A stretch of 64,000 nt of DNA from Plazaster borealis (taxonomy: Eukaryota; Echinodermata; Asteroidea; Forcipulatida; Labidiasteridae), in assembly GCA_021014325.1 (NCBI GenBank), contig CM037466.1:13542765-13606764 (forward strand), in the 5' to 3' direction. Shown here piece after piece: positions 48,301 through 50,713 of this stretch. The notes under the pieces were generated by a model. That model was not told where the DNA came from, did not search any database, and saw only the letters and a list, made by a program, of their open reading frames with translations. Numbering within the stretch: the stretch's first letter is position 1; every line of letters begins with the position of its first letter. Made by a program: the position numbers and the translations under genes.

Positions 48301-48660
48301 TAACTTTGATGACCAATTGAGCCCAATTTTCACAGGCTTGTTATTTTTGCATATTGTTGGGATACACCAAGTGAGAACACTGGTCTTTGACAATTTCCAA
48401 ACGTGTTCAGTGCCTTTAAGGCTCATCATATCAATTTAGGCTAATGTTAATTTGGTAAAAATAAATATGATATTTCTAACTCTATTCCACCCCCGCACTT
48501 TTTCCAAAACAAGTTGGGGCACGATTTTACTCATTTCCGAGATTAGGCCTACGTACGTCGTAACGAAACGTACAACAAGAATGTAAAAACAATTTACCCG
48601 TTCTCCCCAACCATTGTCAGAGTCACCCCTAGACCTCTTCCCTCCACGTCCTCGGCTCAT
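3266..48660 (-). CDS. REV1: REV1, Y-family translesion DNA polymerase (15 exons, complete)
   Basis: Deoxycytidyl transferase and scaffold of translesion synthesis, acting in the nucleus at stalled forks. Exons: 48660-48598, 47877-47745, 46869-46701, 45895-44606, 43362-43208, 42744-42625, 41750-41530, 40485-40210, 39134-38934, 38606-38353, 37065-36534, 10329-10035, 7095-6955, 5092-4990, 3380-3266. All junctions are GT-AG, phases agree, and the total is 4,068 nt or 1,355 residues (human REV1 is about 1,251). Domains: BRCT about 50-137; catalytic core from about 350 with MHIDMDCFF (Asp355, Asp357), SCDE (Asp563, Glu564) and KSVSAEINYGIRF; UBM-like motifs near 931, 1082 and 1139; C-terminal domain about 1258-1355 for polymerase and REV7 binding. 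The start is supported by a basic N-terminus like other REV1 proteins. Intron 11 is 26 kb and hosts five genes on the other strand. Exon borders were inferred by eye; small shifts are possible. Confidence 0.95.
4245..4440 (-). mobile_element. second tRNA-type SINE family, copy 1
   Basis: The minus strand carries a tRNA A-box-like TAGATAGCTCAGTTGGTAGA. Its body is shared with 46990-47200 and 61640-61770, for example TCTCCCTATTTTGTCAATA on the plus strand. The B-box half of the head is lost here. Confidence 0.6.
4492..4859 (+). mobile_element. TTAA MITE, family 1
   Basis: Starts TTAAAGGCACTGAACACATT and ends in the inverted AACGTGTACGATACCTTTAA. TTAA at both ends is the target site of piggyBac-type transposases. 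No coding capacity; length about 370 bp as in the other copies. Confidence 0.8.
4990..5092 (-). CDS. REV1: REV1 exon 14
   Basis: Codes EPGDEDIDHLVLYLNQLI and ends RGMKR, helices 2 and 3 of the C-terminal domain. It is too short to stand out as an open frame; it was found by matching the family sequence and by fitting splice phases. Confidence 0.9.
5218..5421 (+). mobile_element. GGGCCC-ended MITE, diverged copy
   Basis: Begins GGGCCCAATTTCATAGAGCC and ends with the inverted match AGCAGCTTTATGAAATTTGC, then ATGGCCC. Related to the copies at 50462 and 56637. Confidence 0.55.
5690..5965 (+). mobile_element. SINE body fragment
   Basis: Shares GTGCACGTAAAAGAACCCAG, GGGGTTAACCCC and the 3' end TTGGTTTCATTACCAGAAAT with the full SINE at 42283-42608. 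The tRNA head is absent. Confidence 0.6.
6060..6398 (-). pseudogene. non-LTR retrotransposon (LINE) ORF2 C-terminal tail
   Basis: An open frame at 6425-6180 on the minus strand carries GDRSFVSCAPKLWNDLPYQL and SLQIFKSQLKTHLF. This is the usual end of LINE reverse-transcriptase proteins. Only the last 60 or so residues remain; the catalytic part is missing, as is typical of a 5'-truncated insertion. It abuts an inverted-repeat element on its upstream side. The family (CR1-like or other) cannot be set from this piece. Confidence 0.75.
6400..6909. mobile_element. inverted-repeat element with recurring GTGGCTCTTCGTGAAA
   Basis: The left end GTCACCGATTTCACGAAGAG is the inverse of the right end CTCTTCGTGAAAACGGTGAC. 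The end motif recurs in the interior at 6617, 6734 and 6805, all in the orientation of the right end. Confidence 0.55.
6955..7095 (-). CDS. REV1: REV1 exon 13 (C-terminal domain)
   Basis: Contains NLCGAVALWDVKEMLKEWTT, matching helix 1 of the REV1 C-terminal domain that binds other translesion polymerases. The foldback element at 7199 lies about 100 bp upstream of the acceptor. Confidence 0.93.
7296..7660 (+). repeat. 21-bp GC-palindrome tandem repeat, left arm
   Basis: About 17 units of a 21-bp repeat centred on the perfect palindrome CCGCCCGGGCGG with the spacer ATTACTATT. A few units have TTTCG, GAGG or CCAGG changes. Confidence 0.9.
7725..8032 (-). repeat. 21-bp GC-palindrome tandem repeat, right arm
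   Basis: Same 21-bp unit in opposite orientation (spacer reads AATAGTAAT), about 14 units. It is separated from the left arm by about 65 bp, so a single strand could fold into a hairpin several hundred bases long. Confidence 0.9.
8999..9130. mobile_element. 132-bp MITE with 9-bp target duplication
   Basis: Ends TAGACCCAG and CTGGGTCTA are inverted, and the arms continue with TCCTTTTTT-type matches. The element is flanked on both sides by the direct repeat GTGCTTTAC (8990-8998 and 9131-9139). Inside, GACATCTTCGGTCGTA occurs twice. Confidence 0.8.
9403..9730. mobile_element. GGCC-ended MITE, copy 1
   Basis: Begins GGCCAAATAAATAAAAAAAC and ends with inverse ATGTTTTTTATTTTATTTGG plus CC. The interior has mirrored purine and pyrimidine runs. 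A second copy is at 26226-26566. Confidence 0.75.
10035..10329 (-). CDS. REV1: REV1 exon 12 (third UBM)
   Basis: Begins IDPTCLEALPSDLQNEIQQA, which joined to SFSQ of exon 11 forms the last UBM. A basic stretch with an AT-hook-like RRRGRPRK core follows. Donor GTATTT; one base carries over. Confidence 0.93.
10799..11165 (+). mobile_element. TTAA MITE, family 1
   Basis: Near-intact copy from TTAAAGGCACTGAACACGTT to AACGTGTATGATACCTTTAA. Internal inverted repeat CTTGCAAGAAG. Matches the copies at 4492, 48045 and 62527. Confidence 0.85.
11231..11467. mobile_element. GGGCCC-ended MITE, diverged copy
   Basis: Starts GGGCTCAATTACATGGCTCA and ends with the inverse GCCATGAAATTGAGCCC. Shares ACTAGGCATTCTTTGCTTAC with the copies at 50462 and 56637. 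Confidence 0.7.
11653..12021 (+). mobile_element. TTAA MITE, family-1 variant
   Basis: Internal sequence as in family 1, but with different ends: AAAGGCAGGGTGTACTTTTG at left is mirrored by CAAAAGTACACCCTGCCTTT-type sequence at right (AAAAGTACACCCTGCCTTTA). Flanked by TTAA. Confidence 0.75.
12022..12232 (+). promoter_or_regulatory. 5' flank of receptor gene A
   Basis: Shares blocks with the flanks of genes B, C and D: TTGAGGACTGTAGATCGACA about 130 bp before the start, and the leader GTCATAGCAATGG across the start codon. A CCCTATAG at about 12151 could be a splice acceptor of a 5' UTR intron; this is unproven. Confidence 0.35.
12233..13501 (+). CDS. receptor A: Ig-domain, single-pass, ITAM-type tail
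   Basis: Intronless, 422 residues. Signal peptide 1-24 (FWVCSLALVFS). V-type Ig at about 32-148: Cys53, Trp66 and the DQGFYRC motif with Cys129. A second Cys-bearing domain at about 150-245 (Cys156, 172, 226, 239). Membrane segment about 253-276, then CCHYDPRRW. The tail has two 50-residue repeats; the Tyr motif of the first is changed to DDEIP, the second reads DYKVP. The C-terminus holds HVYLDV (Tyr387), EDLYTEL (Tyr405) and SVYSEL (Tyr417): two YxxL motifs eight residues apart, which fits the ITAM consensus. Unlike B to E it lacks a Thr and Ser-rich stalk of about 30 residues. Inferred cell-surface signalling receptor; ligand unknown. Confidence 0.87.
   Translation: MEGGLALRCFRMLFWVCSLALVFSPDTSSSGTIKIVPEYTTEPREGDSVTLICELLSIRLTDGVTWSRRSRPQDPLQKFIVDENGLTLTGDTRLFVLSPLQVVDSAAALYSHEITIDPVQQSDQGFYRCDALRGPFTTQFAEIDLFVHHPDEFPVCFPDGPATVTIGSSLSCKTLSDTRTPTVSKKGMPTASNDGWVTSTTNGGRSPGQELIKTVTNSEHNQTFLCFSTIGDSAPALSCTIGPLTTVCGSTSLYIAVLIVSIATNLIIVILLFLCCHYDPRRWHQLQGMVRRSSTPRQGNDRNDNDPEVDDEIPSAEPKTATPGTTSSPPETSKQLGGMLSQSSTPKQGNDRHDNDPEEDYKVPPPEPSTATPGTTSSPPETAEHVYLDVIAKPTSSSKQSEDLYTELNPPERKSVYSELKL
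13578..13940. mobile_element. array-borne MITE, copy after gene A
   Basis: GAGCCCCTAAAGGGTAAAAG at left is an imperfect inverse of CTTTCCCTTTAAGGACTC at right; the interior is built of alternating ATTCCCTC and GAGGGAAT motifs. It recurs at the same place after genes B and C. Confidence 0.6.
14664..14800 (+). promoter_or_regulatory. CCAAT and TATA block upstream of gene B
   Basis: GACCAATCAG (CCAAT at 14672) is followed about 108 bp later by TATATATA (14781) and CCAGCGCAAT. The arrangement repeats upstream of C and D. The distance to the ATG of B is about 1.46 kb, so use as a promoter would need a long leader or a 5' UTR intron. Confidence 0.3.
14820..14960 (+). mobile_element. SINE 3' fragment in A-B spacer
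   Basis: Holds GGTGTTTCTGGTTCACATTG, CAGGCTTGCGAGCTAC and the SINE 3' end TTGGTTTCATTACCAGAAAT followed by an AAT microsatellite. The spacer before C lacks it at the same place, so it inserted after that duplication or was lost. Confidence 0.6.
16244..17452 (+). CDS. receptor B: Ig-domain, single-pass, ITAM-type tail
   Basis: Intronless, 402 residues. Signal peptide to about 24, V-type Ig (Cys54, Trp67, DQGYYQC with Cys128), second Cys-bearing domain (Cys156, 172, 226, 239), then a stalk rich in Thr, Ser and Pro (about 250-280) and a membrane segment at about 283-306. The tail has one 50-residue repeat with VDYEIP (Tyr341), then HVYHNV (Tyr367) and the pair EDSYTEL (Tyr385) and SVYSEL (Tyr397), spaced as an ITAM. 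The last motif also fits the ITIM consensus SxYxxL. No charged residue that would call for a partner chain is seen in the membrane segment apart from one His. The start is supported by the leader CATAGCAATGG shared by all five genes. Confidence 0.88.
   Translation: MEGYLALRCFRLLFWVCSLALVFSQDTNGPTATIKILPEYTTEPREGDSVTLECEISSIQPPDGVLWARRSSLHDPQKIIADENGLTALTDNRFSVTALQVVNSTAALYSHKITIDPVQQSDQGYYQCQVLRTLSIITQSTEVSLLINCHVEFPVCFPDGPATVTIGSSLSCKMLSDTRTPTVSEMGMPTAAIDGWVTSTTNGGGSPGQELIKTVTDSEHGKTFKCFSTSNVSAVALACTIGPLAVVSGSSKVPSTHKPTNELTDTTPITVQPSTSKGQNCSSYIAVFIISIVINLIIVIHLFLCCQYDPRRWHQLQGMLRRSSTPRQGNDHHDSGPEVDYEIPPPEPKTSTPSTTSSPPETARHVYHNVIPDPTSSSKQSEDSYTELNPPERKSVYSELKL
17530..17901. mobile_element. 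array-borne MITE, copy after gene B
   Basis: Same element as 13578-13940, same distance past the stop codon. An AATAAA at about 17558 near its left end could serve as a polyadenylation signal for gene B. Confidence 0.6.
17902..19629 (+). other. B-C intergenic spacer (duplicated unit)
   Basis: No gene seen. Closely similar to the A-B spacer, including the CCAAT (18197) and TATA (18304) block and the pre-start block ending GTCATAGCAATGG, but without the SINE fragment found before B. Confidence 0.65.
18190..18320 (+). promoter_or_regulatory. CCAAT and TATA block upstream of gene C
   Basis: GACCAATCAG at 18195 and TATATATATA at 18304, then GTCCAGCGCAG. Same spacing as in the A-B spacer. About 1.3 kb before the ATG of C. 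Confidence 0.3.
19630..21285 (+). CDS. receptor C: Ig-domain, ITAM-type tail with four repeats
   Basis: Intronless, 551 residues, the longest copy. Signal peptide, V-type Ig with the DQGYYQC motif, second Cys-bearing domain, Thr-rich stalk and membrane segment as in B. The tail carries four 50-residue repeats (about 314-513), each with DYEIP or DYEVP. The last three are nearly identical in DNA (150-bp period), so they arose recently. The C-terminus has HVYLDV (Tyr515), EDLYTEL (Tyr533) and SAVYSEL (Tyr546); one extra Ala makes the YxxL spacing nine, still within ITAM range. Extra Cys residues occur in GGGCPGQ and SKCINCSLC compared with A and B. Most signalling Tyr sites of the family. Confidence 0.88.
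   Translation: MEGDLALRWFRMLFWVCSLAMVFSQETTGPTATIKILPEYTTEPREGDSVTMECEISSIQLTDNVLWARRSSLDNSFIVSENGLTANTDSRFSVSPLKVVNSTAALYSHKITIDPVQQSDQGYYQCQVQRGPNIITQSTEVSLLVHHPAEFPVCFPDGPATVTIGSSLSCKMLSDTRTPTVSNIGMPTEADVGWVTSPTNGGGCPGQELIKTVTDSEHGKTFKCFSTSNVSAVALACTIGPLAVVSGSSKVPSTHKPTNELTDTTPITVQPSTSKCINCSLCIAVFIVSIVIHLIMVILLFLCCQYDPRRWHQLRGMLRRSSTPKQGNGRDENDPEIDYEIPSAELRTATPGTTSSPPETAEQLGGMLSQSSTPRQGNDRHDNDPEEDYEVPPPEPSTATPGTTSSPPETAKQLGGMLSQSSTPRQGNDRHDNDPEVDYEVPPPEPSTATPGTTSSPPETAEQLGGMLSQSSTPRQGNDRHDNDPEEDYEVPSQEPKTATPSTTSSPPETAEHVYLDVIAEPTSSSKQSEDLYTELNPPERKSAVYSELKL
20571..21170 (+). repeat. 150-bp coding tandem repeat in gene C tail
   Basis: Four units of 150 bp, starting in phase with the reading frame. 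Each codes for a stretch with SSTPRQGND, DPEEDYEVP and TATPGTTSSPPETA. Units 2 and 3 differ at only a few bases. Genes A and D hold two units, B and E one. Confidence 0.92.
21354..21736. mobile_element. array-borne MITE, copy after gene C
   Basis: Third copy of the 13578 element in the same position. It is absent after genes D and E, which marks those two as belonging to a different duplication branch. Confidence 0.6.
21737..22965 (+). other. C-D intergenic spacer (shortened unit)
   Basis: No gene seen. Same unit as before B and C but shorter: about 600 bp between GGTGGTAATGAGTCAATG and the TTTCGAGAGGAATTCCCTGA block is missing. The block before the start codon is kept. Confidence 0.6.
22028..22155 (+). 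promoter_or_regulatory. CCAAT and TATA block upstream of gene D
   Basis: GACCAATCAG at 22034, TATATAA at 22144 and GTCCAGCGCAAT. The element is kept although the spacer is shortened, and lies about 0.8 kb before the ATG of D. Confidence 0.3.
22966..24330 (+). CDS. receptor D: Ig-domain, single-pass, ITAM-type tail
   Basis: Intronless, 454 residues. Same architecture; the V-type Ig has Cys-rich ends and the DQGFYQC motif, with longer loops than the other copies (HVSSIEKPDYVKW; KMKTSTMAHASHSNEIN). The second domain is the most diverged of the five, with the shared ATVTIGSSLSC replaced by a different Cys-containing segment. Two tail repeats: the first with IDYEIP, the second with SGYEIP. The C-terminus has HVYHNV, EDSYIEL and PVYSEL with eight residues between the YxxL motifs. 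The upstream leader matches the other copies; downstream sequence matches that of E rather than of A to C. Confidence 0.87.
   Translation: MEGGLALRWFRMLFWVCSLALVFSQKTTGPKVTVKIVPEYTTEPREGDSVTLRCDIHVSSIEKPDYVKWTRRSSINATNTVIVDENVLTANTDSRFSVSPLRVVDSTAVLYSHSTTIDPVQQSDQGFYQCHAKMKTSTMAHASHSNEINLTVHHHGELPVCFPNGQATLCTVNDGSSLSCMLPNPIVSETGNHNATNGAVTSPKNGEGCPGQELIKTVTDSENCETVQCFSTSDDSANSRACKIGPLICVSGSTKVPSTHDPSNEVTDTTPTGQPSTSECQSCSSYIAVLIVSIAINLIIVIHLFLCCQYDPRRWHQLQGMLRRSSTPKQGNGRDDNDPEIDYEIPSAEPKTATPGTTSSPPETAGQLGGMLSQSSTPRQGNDRHGSCTESGYEIPSPKPRTATPGTTSSPPETARHVYHNVIAEPTSPSKQSEDSYIELNRTARKPVYSELKL
26226..26566. mobile_element. GGCC-ended MITE, copy 2
   Basis: GGCCAAATAAAAATAAAAAC at left, inverse ATGTTTTTTATTTTATTTGG plus CC at right. 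Same family as 9403-9730. Confidence 0.75.
27621..27677. repeat. 57-bp near-perfect hairpin
   Basis: GGTGCACCATTGATC is mirrored by GATCAATGGGGTGCACC; the inner CTATTTTATTG and CAATATAATAG also pair, leaving almost no loop. Confidence 0.75.
28125..28392 (+). mobile_element. SINE body fragment
   Basis: Shares CAGTGGCAGTGCACTTATCG, GGGGTTCACCCTGGT, CAAAGCACCCTGTTAACCAC and the ATTATT tail with the fuller copy at 30255-30695. The tRNA head is lost. Confidence 0.6.
28839..29208 (-). mobile_element. TTAA MITE, family-1 relative
   Basis: Ends TTAAAGGCACTGGACACTAT and GGTGTCCAGTGTCTTTAA; the interior has a long inverted pair around ATTTCGAGACCTCACGCATG. Orientation is opposite to the 4492 copy. 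Confidence 0.8.
29220..31160 (+). other. receptor-less remnants of the array unit
   Basis: Blocks of array spacer repeat here without a receptor gene. GAAAAGAATCCTAACTCTAT occurs twice within 200 bp (about 29407 and 29560) and again, slightly changed, near 30880 and 35020. CCTCATGTTGGTTACATTGT at 29823 is a spacer block. A complete SINE sits at 30255-30695. Confidence 0.6.
30255..30695 (+). mobile_element. tRNA-Leu-derived SINE, long copy
   Basis: The head GTGTCGTGGCCGAGCGAATA has an anticodon-arm-like ACTCAAGCTCTGG and a B box GTGGGTTCGAATCCCAGTCG, followed by a conserved body (GTAATGCACGTAAAAGAACC) and an ATT microsatellite tail. Confidence 0.82.
31197..32306 (+). CDS. receptor E: Ig-domain receptor with truncated tail
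   Basis: Intronless, 369 residues. Signal peptide, V-type Ig (DQGYYKC), second Cys-bearing domain, stalk and membrane segment are intact and in frame. The tail has one repeat with SGYQIP, then HAYQNVIA and stop TAA at 32304. In the other copies the frame continues to the YxxL pair; here a GAA codon appears to have become TAA. The N-terminal half resembles B (TNGPTATIKILPEYTT), the stalk and tail resemble D (VPSTHDPSNEVTD; CTESGY), so it looks mosaic. Homology to the other 5' flanks begins only about 30 bp before the ATG, so the usual upstream region is missing. It could be a decoy or weak signalling form, or a decaying copy. Confidence 0.78.
   Translation: MGGGLALRCFRMLFWVCSLVLVFSQDTNGPTATIKILPEYTTEPREGDSVTLDCEISSIQPPNDVMWVKMNEINGFQTSIVDTNGLTTHTDNRTSESPLHAVNSTASLYSHKIIIDPVQQSDQGYYKCYAQHYLSVITQSTEVSLLVHRPDEFPVCFPAGPATVTIGSSLSCKTLSDTRTPTVFEKGLPNDGWVTSPTNGGGSPGHELNKTVTDSEHGKTFNCSSTSKDDSATNLTCTIGPLTVVSVSTKVPSTHDPSNEVTDTAPTGQPSTSKGQNSSLIIAVLIVIIVINLIIVILLFLCCQYDPRSWQQLQGILRRSSTPRQGIDRHGNCTESGYQIPSAVPRTATPGTTSSPPETARHAYQNVIA
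32307..32396 (+). pseudogene. relic of the ITAM-type tail of gene E
   Basis: The old frame continues past the stop: PTSSSKQPKDSCMEMNPPE and later AVYSELKL. The first YxxL reads CMEM (Tyr to Cys, Leu to Met). The final stop codon has become TAC. Only the second YSEL survives. Several independent lesions indicate that the segment is no longer under selection. Confidence 0.8.
33261..33691 (+). mobile_element. TTAA MITE, family 2, with duplicated end
   Basis: Begins TTAAAGGGTCTGTATACGTT; right end AAACGTATACAATCCCTTTA occurs twice because the last 54 bp are duplicated. Other copies are at 41890, 51203 and 61931. Confidence 0.8.
35230..35507 (-). mobile_element. tRNA-Leu-derived SINE
   Basis: Minus-strand copy with head TATGGCCGAGCGGTTAAGAA and the body motifs of 42283-42608. 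The B box is mutated (GGTTGGAATCCC). Confidence 0.75.
35886..36165 (+). repeat. dispersed repeat, copy 1 of 2
   Basis: About 240 bp matching 61018-61250, for example AGATTGGTTTTTGTCAACAT and the segment around CAGCAAAAAACTGTTACAT. Type unknown; no clear terminal repeats. Confidence 0.55.
36280..36500 (+). repeat. dispersed repeat, copy 1 of 2 (GGCCGGACGGCC)
   Basis: About 200 bp matching 46080-46285: CACAAGGCCGGACGGCCACT, then GCCACCTACTCCTGGGGCTG and AGGCATGGGTATCATCCACT. Type unknown. It sits 30 bp downstream of the REV1 exon 11 donor. Confidence 0.6.
36534..37065 (-). CDS. REV1: REV1 exon 11 (middle UBM)
   Basis: Ser, Thr and Gln-rich linker with a second UBM-like segment YDPSVLRELPPDILQEI near residue 1082. 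Ends LPSFSQ before donor GTAATG. The next exon is 26 kb away, beyond the receptor array. Confidence 0.9.
37130..37275. mobile_element. small inverted-repeat element
   Basis: Ends TCAGGCCTGGAATTTCAT and TAATTCCAGGCCTG are inverted; the interior mirrors GGGCAAGGCC and GGCACCAAGGCC-type motifs only loosely. Confidence 0.5.
37958..38225 (+). repeat. dispersed repeat, inverse of 52378-52665
   Basis: Shares, in opposite orientation to the scramblase intron copy, AAATAACAAACCTGTGAAAA, GTTGTAACAACC and CATTTCAGAGGGAA-type blocks. No open frame. Confidence 0.45.
38353..38606 (-). CDS. REV1: REV1 exon 10 (first UBM)
   Basis: Pro-rich linker followed by SQLDPSVLAALPPSIRKNI, matching the REV1 ubiquitin-binding motif with its central Leu-Pro. 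Donor GTACTT; two bases carry over. Confidence 0.92.
38934..39134 (-). CDS. REV1: REV1 exon 9
   Basis: Begins VGIQISRLCAAG and ends FISKQ. Less conserved Ser and Lys-rich linker after the catalytic core; 67 whole codons, phase 0 at both ends, AG acceptor and GTGAAT donor. Confidence 0.88.
39135..40209 (-). other. REV1 intron 8
   Basis: 39135-39790 shows nothing recognisable. A third SINE type lies at 39795-40078. Confidence 0.65.
39795..40078 (+). mobile_element. third tRNA-type SINE family
   Basis: The tRNA-like head has GTTGGTGTAGTGGTATC and the B box TGGTTCGAATCCCACCG. The body has GTGTGGGTTTTCCCTGGAGT and GGTTTTCCTCCCACATCT, and the end is a GAAAT microsatellite. Single copy in the window. 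Confidence 0.72.
40210..40485 (-). CDS. REV1: REV1 exon 8 (little finger)
   Basis: Codes the little-finger domain, including VRREGAPKETSKFMGHGICD. The correct donor (GTGGGT) follows DLRG, so that exon 9 continues VGIQISRL as in known REV1; reading further is intron. Confidence 0.93.
40486..41529 (-). other. REV1 intron 7
   Basis: Starts with a family-2 MITE fragment (40520-40650). No gene or repeat recognised in 40660-41529; a G run lies near 41356. Confidence 0.6.
40520..40650 (+). mobile_element. family-2 MITE fragment
   Basis: CATAAAAACTTATTTGGTGA, GAAGCACTGCAGCTGTTGAT and ATTTTGAGAAAGAATTCCCT match the left half of family 2. Confidence 0.5.
41530..41750 (-). CDS. REV1: REV1 exon 7
   Basis: Codes GVGWSTGSRLRSMGIATCGD, KEFGPKTGQALYNYCRG and KSVSAEINYGIRFTQ. 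These are highly conserved REV1 blocks at the thumb and start of the little finger. Phase 0 at its end. Confidence 0.95.
41890..42152 (+). mobile_element. TTAA MITE, family 2, internally deleted
   Basis: Ends TTAAAGGGAAGGTATACGTT and AGGTATACTTTCCCTTTAA. The interior is about 100 bp shorter than in the 61931 copy. Confidence 0.75.
42283..42608 (-). mobile_element. tRNA-Leu-derived SINE, full-length
   Basis: Reads on the minus strand GTTGTGGCCGAGCGGTTAAG, an anticodon arm with ACTCAAGCTCTGG, the B box GTGGGTTCGAGTCCCGGTTA, the body, then CTTGGTTTCAC at the 3' end. It ends 17 bp from REV1 exon 6, close to the donor. Confidence 0.85.
42625..42744 (-). CDS. REV1: REV1 exon 6
   Basis: Codes GNILLARMSTRKAKPNGQFY and the segment ending VKDLPG, conserved around the fingers and helix-hairpin-helix region of REV1. 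The donor lies 17 bp from the end of a SINE in intron 6. Confidence 0.93.
43208..43362 (-). CDS. REV1: REV1 exon 5 (catalytic SCDE)
   Basis: Codes SYTHDIEAVSCDEMFVDVTG with the second set of metal-binding acidic residues of Y-family polymerases. Flanked by AG acceptor and GTAAAA donor; the phases on both sides fit. Confidence 0.95.
43536..43803 (-). mobile_element. tRNA-Leu-derived SINE
   Basis: Minus-strand copy: head near 43800, B box GTGGGTTCGAGTCCCGGTCT, body with GTAATGCACGTAAAAGAACC shared with 30255-30695. Confidence 0.78.
43803..43954. mobile_element. inverted-repeat MITE
   Basis: Left GGCTGGATTTCAC is mirrored by right GTGAAATCGAGCCC; the interior pair CGATCTTAAGAT and ATCTTAAGATGA supports a foldback. 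It lies directly against the SINE head. Confidence 0.6.
44606..45895 (-). CDS. REV1: REV1 exon 4 (end of BRCT, linker, palm start)
   Basis: Largest exon. Starts SIKAGKLLSDIPYQLYT (end of BRCT), continues through a low-complexity linker, the conserved FYSNSRLHYIS segment, then MHIDMDCFFVSVGLRNRPDL of the catalytic palm. About 120 residues, rich in Ser, Lys and acidic residues, lie between GKPVAVTHSRGKG and IASCSYEARK; human REV1 has a shorter insert at this place. Donor GTAAGT. Confidence 0.95.
46080..46285 (+). repeat. dispersed repeat, copy 2 of 2 (GGCCGGACGGCC)
   Basis: Matches 36280-36500 along its length, including CACAAGGCCGGACGGCCACT and GGCATGGGTATCATCCA. Both copies lie in REV1 introns. 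Confidence 0.6.
46290..46414 (-). mobile_element. tRNA-Leu-derived SINE, head fragment
   Basis: Minus strand: GTGGCCGAGCGGTCTAGTTC and B box TTGGTTCGAATCCCGGTCAT. Confidence 0.72.
46701..46869 (-). CDS. REV1: REV1 exon 3 (BRCT core)
   Basis: Codes PSSDELKRLMMLHGG, then THIIATRLPYAKIKEL and VRPDWILE, the core of the REV1 BRCT domain. Donor is GTTGGT; two bases carry over and complete a Ser codon in exon 4. Confidence 0.94.
46990..47200 (-). mobile_element. second tRNA-type SINE family, copy 2
   Basis: Minus strand holds TAGATAGCTCAAGTGGTAGA and the B box GTTGCAGGTTCAAGTCCTGC, with the body as at 4245-4440. Best-preserved head of this family in the window. Confidence 0.72.
47201..47744 (-). 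other. REV1 intron 2, remainder
   Basis: No gene or repeat recognised. C-rich stretch near 47390. Confidence 0.55.
47745..47877 (-). CDS. REV1: REV1 exon 2 (start of BRCT)
   Basis: Begins GGYMNAKKQKLAEQF, a REV1 hallmark, and runs into the first BRCT strands (GIFDGVSIHVNGYT). Acceptor CAG, donor GTAAAC; one base carries over to exon 3. Confidence 0.93.
48045..48419 (-). mobile_element. TTAA MITE, family 1
   Basis: TTAAAGGTATCGTACACGTT to AACGTGTTCAGTGCCTTTAA, opposite orientation to 4492 and 10799. In REV1 intron 1. Confidence 0.85.
48598..48660 (-). CDS. REV1: REV1 exon 1 (start codon)
   Basis: Codes MSRGRGGKRSRGDSDNGWGE and one more Arg, then donor GTAAAT. The basic start and the GW motif just before GGYM of exon 2 match the N-terminus of known REV1 proteins. 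Phase 0 at the end. Confidence 0.88.
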
Positions 48661-50461
48661 CTCTGGAGATGCCGCTAGTTCATTTAACAGTCTTTTAGTG
48701 CAACAAACTCAAAAAGAACAGCGATTAAAACAGTGATGTTTGAACCCCGCTCCCTTTTTTTCACCGAACTGAAGCAGCACAGCGCATATTCTCCAACCTC
48801 GTCCCCTTGGCGTGTCGAGCAGTGGTTGACCGCTCTTGTAAACATGGTTAGAAATAAAGTAAACCATGGTGACGAGGTTGCATAATTATTCCCGGGTTGA
48901 CCAGCCGCGTATTCAGGAAATTAGAACACATGCAGTACAGGGAGGTGACAAAATTGTTCATTGCTCTCTGCCGTATCCAATTTAACCCTCTGCTGAAGTT
49001 TATTGCTCCATGGTTGGAAGAAACATACATGGAGTCTGAATAGCTGTGCTTAAAGGCACTGAACACGTTTGGTAATTGTCAAAAACATATAAACATCAAT
49101 TAAGTTATAGCTATTATTTTAGTGTTCGTTCGAATAAAAATAACAGATTCATAGACATACGCGCATTGAAAGGTGTGTATTTCTATAGGACACAGCTGGG
49201 CGTAAGCGCAGAATTCCGCGGTAAGCAGAGCCATGAAATTGGGCCCTGATGAGCCATTTTGTCACCTCCCTGTACTGCATGTATTCTAATTTCCTGAATA
49301 CGCGGCTTGCTATACTGTGCTAGCTTCAGTTCGGTGATTTTTACAGGTGGACTGGATCACACAGAGACGAGTCAACTGTTTTATATACTCTAGTGACTTG
49401 GCATCCTTAATGTGGGGATTCAAAGTCGAAAACCCCCAAAATAAATAAATAACAAAACAAATACTTCAAACTAGAATTAGACGAAATTTTATTCAACTTG
49501 CGAACTAATCACATATATTAACGGTGAACAACTTTGACAGTCAACAATTTCTAATTATTGTCAAAAAGAGTTATTTCCTATCAGGCAGCCATATTAAGGC
49601 AAATTGAACATGTTTTAATTACAGCAAAAATAGCCTTCTTCAATACATGAAGACCTTTACACGTACTCATTTGTTCCTTTAAACAGGGAAACAAAAACAA
49701 CTATTGTTGTAATTGTTTGTACCTTTGTACCTAACTGGGTTGACGGTTGTTGTTGAAGTTGTTTTGTTTGTTGTTGTTACAATTGTTGTTTTGTCTTTTT
49801 CTGGGGGGGGGGTTCTCTCTTAATTTAATGTTTCAATTTTCTTGTATGGTATCTAGGTCTGCCACAAATCGCTGACATCTGGTTTCACAAACTAGATAAG
49901 TTTGCATAACACACTTCATACTTTTGAACCACTGTCCTGAGAGTAACACGATTTAATTAATTGTTGTCCACCAAAAATACAAAGATTTGTTCAAGGAAAA
50001 AAGGACAGGAATTCAATTACACAAATTAATTTTTACGATAGTATACATTTAGATTAAACCAATACACAATGTTTTAGCAATATACATCATTTTATATATG
50101 GTTAAAAAGATACAAATAGTGATTAAACAAACATTTTAAAAAGAAACAAAAGAGCAGTACTTTTCTTCTTTGCTCATTTAAAAGTTTTTGGTTTTTTTAC
50201 ATCCTCCTACAGCATCCATCTTTGCTCGGTTCCCTCCATTCACTATGACAACATTAATGATTATTCTCAGCTCATAAGGGACCAGACCGCTTTACCTTCT
50301 AGACTTGGGTTGTGTCCAAATCAAAGGTTATAGAGCGCCAAAGACGCAATATGGGTTACTGGAGCTCTACTGTTGGAAAGTGTATTCCATTGGGCGCCAT
50401 TTCAGCAAGCAAATGTTTTGTTATATCATTGATAGCAATGGTTATTGTCTGCAATGACCTA

Positions 50462-50713
50462 GGCCCCATTTCATGGCTCTGCTTACCGCCGAATTCTTCG
50501 CTTACGATCACCATTCTCCGCTTACTGTGCAAGCGCCAAATTTCTGCGCTAGGTGTGTAAGCGAAGAATGCCTAGTAACTTGGAGTACACATACGCACAA
50601 GCAAAAATTCCCTGATAACCTGTGAAATACGCTTGGCGTAAAGCAAAGAATTCCATGCTTCCGTAAGCGCCGATTCTTTGCTTGCGGTAAGCAGAGCCAT
50701 GAAATTGGGCCCT
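50462..50713. mobile_element. GGGCCC-ended MITE
   Basis: CCCCATTTCATGGCTCTGCT at left, inverse AGCAGAGCCATGAAATTGGG at right; interior GCTTACG and CGTAAGC repeats. Same family as 56637-56887. Confidence 0.82.
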